Shown here piece by piece: positions 35,988 through 45,208 of a stretch of 64,000 nt of DNA (positions within the stretch are counted from its first letter, which is position 1; each line of letters starts with the position of its first letter). A program made the translations under genes and the position numbers. The stretch comes from Chitinophagales bacterium. Its GTDB lineage: Bacteria > Bacteroidota > Bacteroidia > Chitinophagales > Chitinophagaceae. The stretch is taken from positions 1 through 64,000 of the forward strand of contig JAAFIK010000002.1 of assembly GCA_013298665.1 (NCBI GenBank), read 5' to 3'. The notes below the pieces were generated by a model that saw only the letters and a program-made list of their open reading frames with translations, did no database searches and was not told where the DNA came from.

Positions 35988-36510
35988 CTTTACCCTAATA
36001 AAACCCTAAACCAGCAAAAAGTTTCCTACTTCACAAATCTTGCGCCTCAACTATTTGTGGAAGTTGCTTAAATCTGGTTTAAAAATTGCAACTTCTTCTA
36101 TTTTCTTATTTCCGGACATATGCGAAGCTATAAATTGATACAATACCATTTTACGCTTTCTTCACAATTGTCAGCTCATTACACAAATTTGATAAAAAGT
36201 GTTGTCTTAATTCTAATGGTTTTTCCCGTTTACCTGCCCTTGCAAGGTTGAAGTACAATTTTGTTTTGCACTACGCAGCCTTCAGGGAAAATTGCGTTAT
36301 TTAGAGGATGTACAGGTTTTGTAACTTTGGCTTAGCTTGTCCACCGTTACTTATCACAAATCTACAAAACATTTCCATATCCCCATAACAAATTTTGAAA
36401 ATTTATTTTTTTTATTTGTTACAATAACGTTAAAAGCGAATACTGTGCCAAAAATTATCAAATGTGGAAAACTTCGATTAAAAAAATGTTACCAAAGGGT
36501 TCCACAGGAT

Positions 36511-39500
36511 TTACCGCACCAGCACAACAATTCCTCTGATAAAAATCGGCGTTCCGTCAATATCTGCTCCTTTTACCGTCCACACATAGGTGTCCGCAGG
36601 TTGAGGCTGGCCTTTGGCGGTACCATCCCACCCTTTTCGCTGATCGCCCGTCAGGAAAACTGCCTGACCCCAACGATTGTACACGACAAACTGGTCAATA
36701 ATGATCTTTCCATATACCCTGATCCGAAACAGGTCATTCGTGCCATCGCCATTGGGCGTAAATGAATTGGGCAGGAATACCTTGCTGAAATCAATCACAT
36801 TAACCTTTACCCTCGCTTTGACGCTGACACAACTACCCACTTCACGGCGTACATAATATATACGATCTGCGGCCAATACCGGGGTTACGTAAATTCCTGT
36901 GGTGTTGCTAAAAAATGGAACTGATGATCCTTCATCATAAAAGGTGTAAACACCCTCCGTAGCAGGATTAAGCGGCACAAACTTCCCTGTGGTATTCCGC
37001 TTAACATATACTTCATCATATTGAGGTGGGTCAATGACCGGGCTTTCGTCTGCAACGAATATAACCGAAGAGGTATCGGCACACCCATTGGCATCCCGCA
37101 CAATAAGATAATAATTACCTGTTCCCCGCTTCACCAAGGCATTAGTTTGCCCGATCACAACATTGCCCGGACTGGTGTACCAGTTGAAGCCTAATGGAGC
37201 ATCGCCGCCCGATACTGCAATTTGCTGAATGCTGCCTAATTGCTGCGTACATATATCAGGTTTTACTTGTTTTCCACTTTCATCCAGTACAGGTGACGGG
37301 TGATCATTCAATACCTGTTGCATAGCCACCTGTACACAGCCATTACTATCGTAAGCCAGAAGCGTATAAGCCCCTTTTGACAATCCACTGATATTAAGTG
37401 TTGTGGCAAAAGTATCCGTGGCATTTTTCACCCACTTGAATGTATAGCCAAGAGGAGCAGGACTGAATACCATATCCCGGATAAAGCCATTGGCGCCCGT
37501 ACAAAACTCATCTTTGACTGATTTTGTAACTATAGCCAGCGGCTGTACAGGCGTAAAAGGTATTTCAATAATTCCTGTACTGTCAGCACAGCCAAATTGC
37601 GAATCGAACGCACGCAGGCGATAACCTCCGGCAGGAACATTCAGCAAATCCGGGCTGGTGCCAATAACAAGGCCGGTGGAAAGCGCGACCCACTCTATCC
37701 GGTTTGCCCCCGTAACCACAATATTTTTGATAGCACCCTTCACAACAGTACACCCACTAGGCAATACCAGCATGGCACTGACATCAATCTCTACAAGACC
37801 ATTGTTACCAATATTGTATACCGGCGATGTAATGGGCGGGCAGGGGGAAGCATCGTCATAATGCAGATAATATTTACCAGGCGGCACATTCAGCAGATCA
37901 GCACTGGTGCCTGCTACGGTATTATTGTTATTGAACCAGCGATACACAGGATTAGCGGCTCCATCAGTAATACGGATTCCGGTGATACTGCCATTTGCTT
38001 TTGCACAGGTGGCATCAGTAATCGTTACATTGGTCAGATCCATCACCGGTGCCGCCACATCCCTCAGCATATAAGGACCCGCAGTAACAAAACAAGTCGT
38101 GTCAAAAAGCACGGAAACCTTAATGGAGTAATCACCCTGCGGCACATTCTGAAGTGAAATCCCGGATCCTACCTGTACGCCGGCAGCGTTAAACCATTGG
38201 TAGCGGAAAAATCCCGGCGAACCGCCGGATACCGTTAACCCGTTAATAGCCCCCAGTATATTACACCCGGGTACGGGATTGCGCAATACTACATTCCGTT
38301 CATCAATAGCAGGCTGAATATCCGATAATTGAAATGTCCAGCTTTTGGTACAAAGTACATTTTCCTTGGTACATACCAATCGGTAAATACCCGCAGGCAC
38401 ATTAACCAGATTCGTATCCCGGCTGATGACATTACCAGCATCATCTTCCCAATAAAAACTCACACCAGGATATATGACAACCCCGGTAATACTACCATTA
38501 CTCCTGCCGCAACTTGCATTTTGAAGTACCACCGTTTCGCCTTTGAAAAGAAAATCCACATAGGCATAGAACTTCGATGTTGTTCCCTCCTGATCTGTAG
38601 TGGTAAAAGTAGCGTTGCAGTTGGTGGGTGCATTGTAGCTCCAATCGCCGGTTGCGTCTGCCGTAATGGTGGCGCGGTAGTTCTGGCCATTATAGAGAAG
38701 ATTCTGGCATTGCTGTGTTGAAAAGGCTTCGACTTTGCAACCCGGGCAGGTTTTACCAGTAATTAAACCGGATGCGTCTACCAAAAGATCTGTGATCCTG
38801 GGTACCGTTACCTGGGTTGAAAACACGTTAATTCCCTGTGCTTCGTTGCAAAAAATACTGTTTTTGCTAACGGTTATATACTTGCATTCAAGCAGGAGTA
38901 CACCATTGGCAGCGGAGTTTTTAATAATGTTTGCAGAGTCGGTTCCCCCGATCATTGCTGTATCACATTCACTCAGCCATATTCCAACATTCTGGTGAGC
39001 CTGGCTTGTATCATAATCACAATCCAATTCATTGTTTACAATGCGCATAGCCGCCTTAAAATCCGTTATCATCATACGTGCATTTTGAAGCACATTACCC
39101 GAAACCACTACCGGGTACACAATGATGTTGTCCGGATCGGCTTCAACAATCGTAATACCGCTCAGCGGTATGGTAAATGGTATGGTCGGCGGTAACTTAC
39201 CGGGATAGATCTGGTTTTGGACAACAATAATGTCTCCGCGATCATTAAGGGCACGCGTTCTGACACTTATATTTATCCCGGTCAAAAAAGCCATGATTTC
39301 ATTTTCCTCCCCCCTCTCCCAGCCGCCTATTTTTACGTTGGTTACATTGAAAAGTGATATACCATTAACAAGCCCTCTTGCCGAGGTACCCGACCCGACA
39401 GCAGGTTGAGGCCCCATTGTATTACCCTGTATGGTAATATTTGCCCCATAAAAGATTACAGCCGGGTTTCGCGGGAGGGTACCCACATGCCGGATACCAT

Positions 39501-40017
39501 AAAAACAACCAATAAAGGTATTCCCTTTATCGGGTGCGCCAATTGTAATGTTACGCACAGCACGCATATAGATACCATCACTGTATTCTTCTGTCACAGT
39601 AGGGTCGCTGTTGATAAAGCGGATAAACCCAAGTCCATATATTTCAATATTCTCAGCGTCCTCAATAACCAGTCCACGCTTACAGGAATCGAATATGCGG
39701 GGGGAGAGAAAGATACGTGCGCCTGCAGTACCAACGGGCGGTCCACTCAATTGGCTTGTGCCGTCGATTACAATATTGCTGGTGAGTACCGGCAATTCTG
39801 TATTCAGCAGAATGGTACGTTGCGCTGTAGTAGTTGCGTTAGGCAGGTTGAACAGGATGGAATCGGGTGCAGCGGAAGGAGTATTGCTATTGGCCGACAG
39901 GATCGCCCAGCGCAATGAACCGGGGTTGGTATCATCAACCCTCCTTGTAACGAGATAGGTATCAGCTCTGGACGTAAACGCCAGTAAAAATAACAATATG
40001 GAAAACCCTATTCTCAT
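36511..40017 (-). CDS. Very large T9SS type B secreted protein with beta-helix and SprB-like repeats
   Basis: About 1168 residues from MRIGFSILLFLLAFTSRADT, a clear signal peptide. Residues about 30-420 resemble a right-handed parallel beta-helix (repeated GNT-, NIVIDG-, ENIEIYGLGF-like turns). Then six repeats of about 90 residues follow, each with C...NGSI-G...Y-W...NVP-G-Y-L...C, as in SprB-type adhesins. The C-terminus is the type B sorting domain (VFLPNSFTPNGDGTNDLFRI ... VVYNRWGQAVF ... PADTYVWTVKG). It should pass through the type IX system; adhesion or gliding is inferred from the domain set. No catalytic site is visible. Confidence 0.9.
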   Translation of the reverse strand: MRIGFSILLFLLAFTSRADTYLVTRRVDDTNPGSLRWAILSANSNTPSAAPDSILFNLPNATTTAQRTILLNTELPVLTSNIVIDGTSQLSGPPVGTAGARIFLSPRIFDSCKRGLVIEDAENIEIYGLGFIRFINSDPTVTEEYSDGIYMRAVRNITIGAPDKGNTFIGCFYGIRHVGTLPRNPAVIFYGANITIQGNTMGPQPAVGSGTSARGLVNGISLFNVTNVKIGGWERGEENEIMAFLTGINISVRTRALNDRGDIIVVQNQIYPGKLPPTIPFTIPLSGITIVEADPDNIIVYPVVVSGNVLQNARMMITDFKAAMRIVNNELDCDYDTSQAHQNVGIWLSECDTAMIGGTDSANIIKNSAANGVLLLECKYITVSKNSIFCNEAQGINVFSTQVTVPRITDLLVDASGLITGKTCPGCKVEAFSTQQCQNLLYNGQNYRATITADATGDWSYNAPTNCNATFTTTDQEGTTSKFYAYVDFLFKGETVVLQNASCGRSNGSITGVVIYPGVSFYWEDDAGNVISRDTNLVNVPAGIYRLVCTKENVLCTKSWTFQLSDIQPAIDERNVVLRNPVPGCNILGAINGLTVSGGSPGFFRYQWFNAAGVQVGSGISLQNVPQGDYSIKVSVLFDTTCFVTAGPYMLRDVAAPVMDLTNVTITDATCAKANGSITGIRITDGAANPVYRWFNNNNTVAGTSADLLNVPPGKYYLHYDDASPCPPITSPVYNIGNNGLVEIDVSAMLVLPSGCTVVKGAIKNIVVTGANRIEWVALSTGLVIGTSPDLLNVPAGGYRLRAFDSQFGCADSTGIIEIPFTPVQPLAIVTKSVKDEFCTGANGFIRDMVFSPAPLGYTFKWVKNATDTFATTLNISGLSKGAYTLLAYDSNGCVQVAMQQVLNDHPSPVLDESGKQVKPDICTQQLGSIQQIAVSGGDAPLGFNWYTSPGNVVIGQTNALVKRGTGNYYLIVRDANGCADTSSVIFVADESPVIDPPQYDEVYVKRNTTGKFVPLNPATEGVYTFYDEGSSVPFFSNTTGIYVTPVLAADRIYYVRREVGSCVSVKARVKVNVIDFSKVFLPNSFTPNGDGTNDLFRIRVYGKIIIDQFVVYNRWGQAVFLTGDQRKGWDGTAKGQPQPADTYVWTVKGADIDGTPIFIRGIVVLVR

Positions 40018-40129
40018 ATGATGATTCAATGCAGTATTTGGTAGTACAGGTTTCCCCGGAAATGGTTTTCAAAAATACAGAATTTTGATCGAAAAGCCTA
40101 ACAGTGCGGCTTTTCACCTCCCCTTTCAG

Positions 40130-40137
40130 TACCTTTG
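40130..40137 (+). promoter_or_regulatory. -7 promoter box of ileS
   Basis: TACCTTTG matches TAnnTTTG and ends 20 bp before the ileS ATG at 40158. Confidence 0.55.
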
Positions 40138-40157
40138 CACCCATTTTTGATATACAT

Positions 40158-43100
40158 ATGAGCAATACGTACAGGGAATACCAGCAATTGGATTTGCCGG
40201 CCATAGGACAGGATATGCTGGCAAAATGGCAAACCGAACAGGCATTTGAAAAGAGTATCAGCCTCAGGGAAGGACAGCCTCCATTTGTGTTTTATGAAGG
40301 CCCGCCCAGTGCAAATGGAATGCCCGGCATCCACCATGTGATCAGCCGAACCCTAAAAGACCTTGTTTGCCGCTACAAAACAATGCAGGGCTTTCAGGTA
40401 AAACGTAAGGGCGGATGGGATACCCACGGGCTGCCCGTTGAACTGGGTGTTGAAAAAGAACTCGGCATTACTAAGGAAGACATTGGCATAAAGATATCCG
40501 TAGAAGACTACAACAAAAAATGCAGGGAAGTAGTCATGCGCTATAAGGATAAGTGGGATGCCATTACACAACAAATGGGCTATTGGGTTGACCTTCAGAA
40601 TCCCTACATTACTTTCGAGAACAATTATATTGAAACGCTGTGGTGGTGTCTCAGCCAGTTGTATAAAAAAGGATACCTCTACGAAAGTGTGAGTATTCAG
40701 CCCTATTCCCCTGCGGCTGGTACCGGCCTCAGCAGCCACGAACTCAACCAGCCAGGCACCTACAAAGATGTAAAGGATACCAGTGCAACAGTACTATTCC
40801 GCTTACTCACCTCACAGGAATATCAATCCCGGCAACAGGAAGTACCAGCAGCCCACCCACCCATTGCAGACGAATGGGCGGCAATTGCAAAGCAACTATG
40901 GATAACCTATCATAAGCCCGAAAAGCTGACAGGGAGTCATGAACAACTGTTTGTTATGGCATGGACTACTACGCCCTGGACCCTGCCTTCCAACCTTGGG
41001 CTTACGATGGGATCAGCTATCGAGTATGTACTCGTAGCATCTTTCAATCCTTATACCCATGCACCAGTCAATGTTATCCTCGCCAAAGATCTGGTGAGTA
41101 AATACTTCCACCCCGAAGGTCAGGATAAAGACCTCAACAGTTTTAATGATGGTGATAAAATCATTCCCTGGCGCATATTACTATCCGGCAAGGGAAAAGC
41201 TTTTGAATATTGCCAATATGAACAACTCCTGCCCTGCAAAGCCAATACCCCGGAGAAAATACAGGAACTCACCCCCGGTGCTGAACCTTTCCGGATCATA
41301 ATGGGCGATTTTGTTACCACTACCGATGGTACAGGCATTGTACACACCGCACCGGCATTTGGCGCTGATGACTTTAAAGCAGGCCGTCAAAATAATCTCG
41401 GTATCCTTACCCTTGTTGACCGTGAGGGCAAGTTTGTGGATGGCCTCGGAGAATATACCGGGCGTTTTGTCAAAAACTATAAAGACGATCCCGCCTACCA
41501 GGATGTCAATGTTGATATTGCGGTGGCGCTGAAATTAAAGGGACAGGCATTTAAGGTAGAAAAATACGAACACAGCTACCCGCATTGCTGGCGCACAGAC
41601 AAACCCATCATTTACTATCCGCTTGATGCCTGGTTTATCCGCACTACCGCGCTTAAAGACAGAATGGTAGCCCTTAACAAAACCATCAACTGGAAGCCAC
41701 AGGCAACCGGAGAAGGCCGCTTTGGCAACTGGCTGGAGAATATGGTGGACTGGAACCTGAGCCGCAGCCGTTTCTGGGGTACCCCACTACCCATCTGGAA
41801 AACGGAAGATGGTGAAGAAGAGCGCTGCATCGGCTCCATTGAAGAACTGAATACAGCCATCAGGGAAGCCAGTACCGTACTTGGTGGCGATACCAACCAA
41901 CACTATCTGCACGATGGTATACTCGATCTGCATAAACCTTATGTAGATGAGATCATACTCGTTAGTGCCACTGGCAAACCGATGAAAAGGGTACCTGACC
42001 TGATTGATGTCTGGTTCGACAGTGGGGCTATGCCTTATGCCCAGTATCACTTCCCTTTCGAAAACAAAGAACTCTTTGCCCGCAACTATCCGGCAGATTT
42101 TATTGCAGAAGGCGTAGACCAGACCCGTGGATGGTTTTACACCTTGCACGCACTCGGAGCCCTGCTCAGGGAAAGTATCGAGGAAGCACTTGGGGCTGAG
42201 CCGGGCAGTTATCCGGCAATTGATGGACGCGCGTATAAAACGGTGGTCAGTAACGGACTCGTACTCGATAGAAATGGCAATAAGATGAGTAAGCGCCTTG
42301 GCAACGTGGTAGATCCCTTCGAAACCATTGCCCATTATGGCGCAGACGCCACCCGCTGGTATCTGATTACCAACGCCAGTCCATGGGATAGCCTTAAGTT
42401 TGACACAGAAGGCATTAAAGAAGTACAACGCAAATTCTTTGGCACCCTTTACAATACCTACCAATTCTTTGCCCTTTATGCCAATGTTGATGGCTTTGCT
42501 TTCAGAGAAGCACCTGTACCGGTAGCGCAACGCCCGGAACTTGATCAATGGATACTGTCTGCACTCAACAGCATGATTGAACAGGTAACTAATTGTATGA
42601 ACGATTATGAGCCTACACAGGCAGGTCGGGCCATTGAAGAATTTGTAGACAGCCAGTTGAGTAACTGGTATGTGCGACTCTGCCGCCGGCGTTTCTGGAA
42701 GGGTGAATATGAACACGACAAAATATGCGCTTACCAAACCCTGTATGAGTGCCTCGAAACGCTCAGCAGGCTCATCGCCCCCATTGCGCCTTTCTTTGCC
42801 GACTGGCTTTTCAACAACCTCAATATGGTAACCGGGCAGTCCGGCCGGGTTTCAGTTCATCATACGGACTTCCCGGTAACCGATACGGCAGTGATTGATA
42901 AACAACTGGAGCAAAGAATGGTGCTGGCACAGGATACCTCGTCTCTGATTCTTTCCATTCGTAAAAAGGTAAACATCAAGGTTCGTCAGCCGCTGCAGAA
43001 GGTAACCATTCCGGCTTTGGATATGCAGATGACCCGACAAATCGGCCTCGTTGAGGACATTATCAAAGCTGAAACCAATATTAAAGCAATTGAAATCCTG

Positions 43101-43661
43101 CCACCCGACAATACCTTTATCCGTAAAAAAGCCAGGGCCAATTTCAAAACCCTTGGAAAACGACTCGGGTCAAGGATGAAATGGGCCGCTGAACAAATTT
43201 TGGGCTTCGATAATGCTACCATCGACAAGGTATTGGCAGGTAATTATACACTTAATACTGACATTTCCGGCCTTGAAGAGGACAGGATTGTCATCACTGC
43301 AGAAGACCTTGAAGTCAGCACTGATGCCATACCAGGTTATGAAATTGCTGCAAAAGGCTCATTAACAGTGGCTTTAGACATTAAAATTACCGATGATTTG
43401 AAAAAAGAGGGTGATGCAAGGGAATTTGTAAACCGTGTTCAGAACATCAGGAAAGATAAGAACTTTGACCTGACAGACCGGATTATTGTTAAAGTATCCG
43501 GGAATCAGGTGCTGCTTGAATCCTTAACGCAATATAATACCTATATTTGCGCCGAAATTTTGGCAGATTCCCTTGAGTTTGTGTCAGTTATACCAGACGG
43601 CACCCAGGTTGAGGTGAACGATGCCGAGTTAACAGTCAACGTAATAAAAAAAGGAGCGTAG
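40158..43661 (+). CDS. ileS: Isoleucyl-tRNA synthetase (eukaryote-like type)
   Basis: About 1167 residues from MSNTYREYQQLDLPAIG; the frame is open 18 codons upstream across the promoter box. The HIGH-type motif is ANGMPGIHHVISRTLKD, and the KMSKS motif is GNKMSKRLGNVVDP. The GIHH form and the length resemble the eukaryotic-type IleRS common in Bacteroidota, a type reported to be poorly inhibited by mupirocin. The editing domain and C-terminal extension are full length. The DksA-like gene starts 1 bp after its stop. Confidence 0.96.
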   Translation: MSNTYREYQQLDLPAIGQDMLAKWQTEQAFEKSISLREGQPPFVFYEGPPSANGMPGIHHVISRTLKDLVCRYKTMQGFQVKRKGGWDTHGLPVELGVEKELGITKEDIGIKISVEDYNKKCREVVMRYKDKWDAITQQMGYWVDLQNPYITFENNYIETLWWCLSQLYKKGYLYESVSIQPYSPAAGTGLSSHELNQPGTYKDVKDTSATVLFRLLTSQEYQSRQQEVPAAHPPIADEWAAIAKQLWITYHKPEKLTGSHEQLFVMAWTTTPWTLPSNLGLTMGSAIEYVLVASFNPYTHAPVNVILAKDLVSKYFHPEGQDKDLNSFNDGDKIIPWRILLSGKGKAFEYCQYEQLLPCKANTPEKIQELTPGAEPFRIIMGDFVTTTDGTGIVHTAPAFGADDFKAGRQNNLGILTLVDREGKFVDGLGEYTGRFVKNYKDDPAYQDVNVDIAVALKLKGQAFKVEKYEHSYPHCWRTDKPIIYYPLDAWFIRTTALKDRMVALNKTINWKPQATGEGRFGNWLENMVDWNLSRSRFWGTPLPIWKTEDGEEERCIGSIEELNTAIREASTVLGGDTNQHYLHDGILDLHKPYVDEIILVSATGKPMKRVPDLIDVWFDSGAMPYAQYHFPFENKELFARNYPADFIAEGVDQTRGWFYTLHALGALLRESIEEALGAEPGSYPAIDGRAYKTVVSNGLVLDRNGNKMSKRLGNVVDPFETIAHYGADATRWYLITNASPWDSLKFDTEGIKEVQRKFFGTLYNTYQFFALYANVDGFAFREAPVPVAQRPELDQWILSALNSMIEQVTNCMNDYEPTQAGRAIEEFVDSQLSNWYVRLCRRRFWKGEYEHDKICAYQTLYECLETLSRLIAPIAPFFADWLFNNLNMVTGQSGRVSVHHTDFPVTDTAVIDKQLEQRMVLAQDTSSLILSIRKKVNIKVRQPLQKVTIPALDMQMTRQIGLVEDIIKAETNIKAIEILPPDNTFIRKKARANFKTLGKRLGSRMKWAAEQILGFDNATIDKVLAGNYTLNTDISGLEEDRIVITAEDLEVSTDAIPGYEIAAKGSLTVALDIKITDDLKKEGDAREFVNRVQNIRKDKNFDLTDRIIVKVSGNQVLLESLTQYNTYICAEILADSLEFVSVIPDGTQVEVNDAELTVNVIKKGA

Positions 43662-43662
43662 T

Positions 43663-44568
43663 ATGGCAACAAAAAAACCTGCCCCTAAAGCTGCTCACTC
43701 TGCAGGCAGTAAGGCCACGGCAAAAAAGGCCACGGTAAAACCGGCGGCAAAACCTGCCGCAAAGGCAAAGCCTGTTGGGAAATCAACTGCTATGCCTGTA
43801 AGCAAGGCTAAGCCGGCCGCAAGTACCAGCAAACCAAAAGCATTGCCAAAAAAAACAGCAAAAGCTGCTCCTGCAAAGGCAGTCAAGCCAGTATCCAAAG
43901 TACCGGCAAAACCAGTAGCTTCAAAAACTGCCTCTCCGGCAAAGCCCGCTTCCCTACCGGCAACAAAAACCATAGTCAAACAAGAAGTTAAACAAGAAAC
44001 AAAAGCATTGCCAAAAAAAGAACAAACGCCCGCAGCGAAATCCGCTCCGGCCAAAGAAGTAAAAGCAAAGGACATTAAAGTACCGGCGCCAAAACCGGTA
44101 GTAATTCCCAAAATTGCTACCAAAACCGTAAGAAAATACCAACCCGACTTTACCAAGTCTGTATTGGATAAACCCAAACACGATCCCGGAGCACCGGTGT
44201 TGCGGTATAGCGATGCAGACCTGAATGAATTCAGGGAACTCATCCAGCGTAAACTGGAAGCAGCCAAAAAAGAACTGACTTATCTTCAGGGACTCATTAC
44301 ACGCAAGGACGAAATGGGTGGCGACGAAACAGATAACCGCTATATGACGATGGAAGACGGTAGCCTGAGTATGGAGAGGGAGCAATTAAGCCAGATGGCC
44401 AGCCGACAGATTACCTTTATCGATCACCTCGAAAAGGCAATTATGCGTATCGAAAACAAAACTTATGGTATTTGCCGGGTTACCGGTAAGTTGATTGACA
44501 AAGCCAGGTTACGTGCTGTACCACACGCCACGTTAAGTATTGAAGCGAAAATGGGAATCGTAAAATAA
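43663..44568 (+). CDS. DksA/TraR-like protein with Lys/Ala/Pro-rich N-terminal tail
   Basis: A 301-residue protein in two parts. Residues 1-150 are almost only Lys, Ala, Pro, Ser, Thr and Val (repeats such as KPAAKPAAK), like histone H1 tails. Residues about 180-301 are a DksA-type domain with a coiled-coil and YGICRVTGKLIDKARLRAVPHA, where the zinc-finger Cys pattern is reduced to one Cys, as in many Bacteroidota relatives. DksA acts at the RNA polymerase secondary channel; the tail suggests added nucleic-acid binding. It is tightly coupled to ileS (1-bp gap). Confidence 0.88.
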   Translation: MATKKPAPKAAHSAGSKATAKKATVKPAAKPAAKAKPVGKSTAMPVSKAKPAASTSKPKALPKKTAKAAPAKAVKPVSKVPAKPVASKTASPAKPASLPATKTIVKQEVKQETKALPKKEQTPAAKSAPAKEVKAKDIKVPAPKPVVIPKIATKTVRKYQPDFTKSVLDKPKHDPGAPVLRYSDADLNEFRELIQRKLEAAKKELTYLQGLITRKDEMGGDETDNRYMTMEDGSLSMEREQLSQMASRQITFIDHLEKAIMRIENKTYGICRVTGKLIDKARLRAVPHATLSIEAKMGIVK

Positions 44569-44591
44569 TAATGCATTACGTATGTGACCAG

Positions 44592-44625
44592 ATGGAGAAT
44601 GGCGGAGGTCATTCTCCATTTTTAT
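44592..44625 (+). terminator. Terminator after the DksA-like gene
   Basis: ATGGAGAATG / CATTCTCCAT perfect 10-bp stem (44592-44619) followed by a T-rich run. Confidence 0.8.
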
Positions 44626-44699
44626 TGAAAACAAGCCAGGCGGCATAAGCAACCATAAAATAAAGGCTTTACCACCGGACATTTCAGCGCTATTGGATA

Positions 44700-45185
44700 A
44701 TGAAAGAAATTTACATACAGGTTATTACCCCCTCAGATAATGCAGCATTAGCCGGCATTATCCGCAATGCGCTCACTGAATTCGGAGCCAATAAACCTGG
44801 CACCGTATTCTACGACGATACAACGGACAAACTCTTTACCTTGTTTCAAACACCCGGCAGCACTTATTTTGTTGCACACCGGCATCAACAGATACTTGGC
44901 GGGGCAGGTATCTTCCCATCAGCAGGTTTGCCTGCAGGTGTATGCGAATTGGTTAAAATGTACCTCCATCCCGAAGCAAGGGGGTTGGGTTTAGGTAAAC
45001 AATTGATTGAGCAATGCCTGCGCACGGCAAAAAATATGGGCTATACAAAAATATATCTTGAAACCATGCCGGAATTGCGTAGAGCTGTAGCTGTTTATGA
45101 ACAGTTTGGATTTCTCCACCTTAATGGCCCAATGGGCAATACCGGGCATTTTGGCTGCGATGTATGGATGATCAGGAACCTGTAA
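44700..45185 (+). CDS. GNAT family N-acetyltransferase
   Basis: A 161-residue single-domain GNAT. The acetyl-CoA pyrophosphate loop is PEARGLGLGKQLIEQCL near residue 96, preceded by the beta-4 strand VCELVKMYL and followed by KIYLETMPELRRAVAVYEQFGF. Substrate cannot be told; it may acetylate an amino acid, amine or ribosomal protein. It converges with the ABC exporter gene. Confidence 0.92.
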   Translation: MKEIYIQVITPSDNAALAGIIRNALTEFGANKPGTVFYDDTTDKLFTLFQTPGSTYFVAHRHQQILGGAGIFPSAGLPAGVCELVKMYLHPEARGLGLGKQLIEQCLRTAKNMGYTKIYLETMPELRRAVAVYEQFGFLHLNGPMGNTGHFGCDVWMIRNL

Positions 45186-45208
45186 ATTCGTTTTACCCCG
45201 GAAAAAGT

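Larger units (their letters stand above)
35634..36510. other. Long convergent intergenic region with three hairpins
   Basis: The 877 bp between the haem-uptake genes and the convergent T9SS-B gene contain no convincing gene. Three hairpins (35677, 35785, 35964) lie in the first 350 bp. The rest, about 36000-36480, is A+T-rich with homopolymer runs near 36400 and no clear structure. An RNA gene cannot be excluded. Confidence 0.55.
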
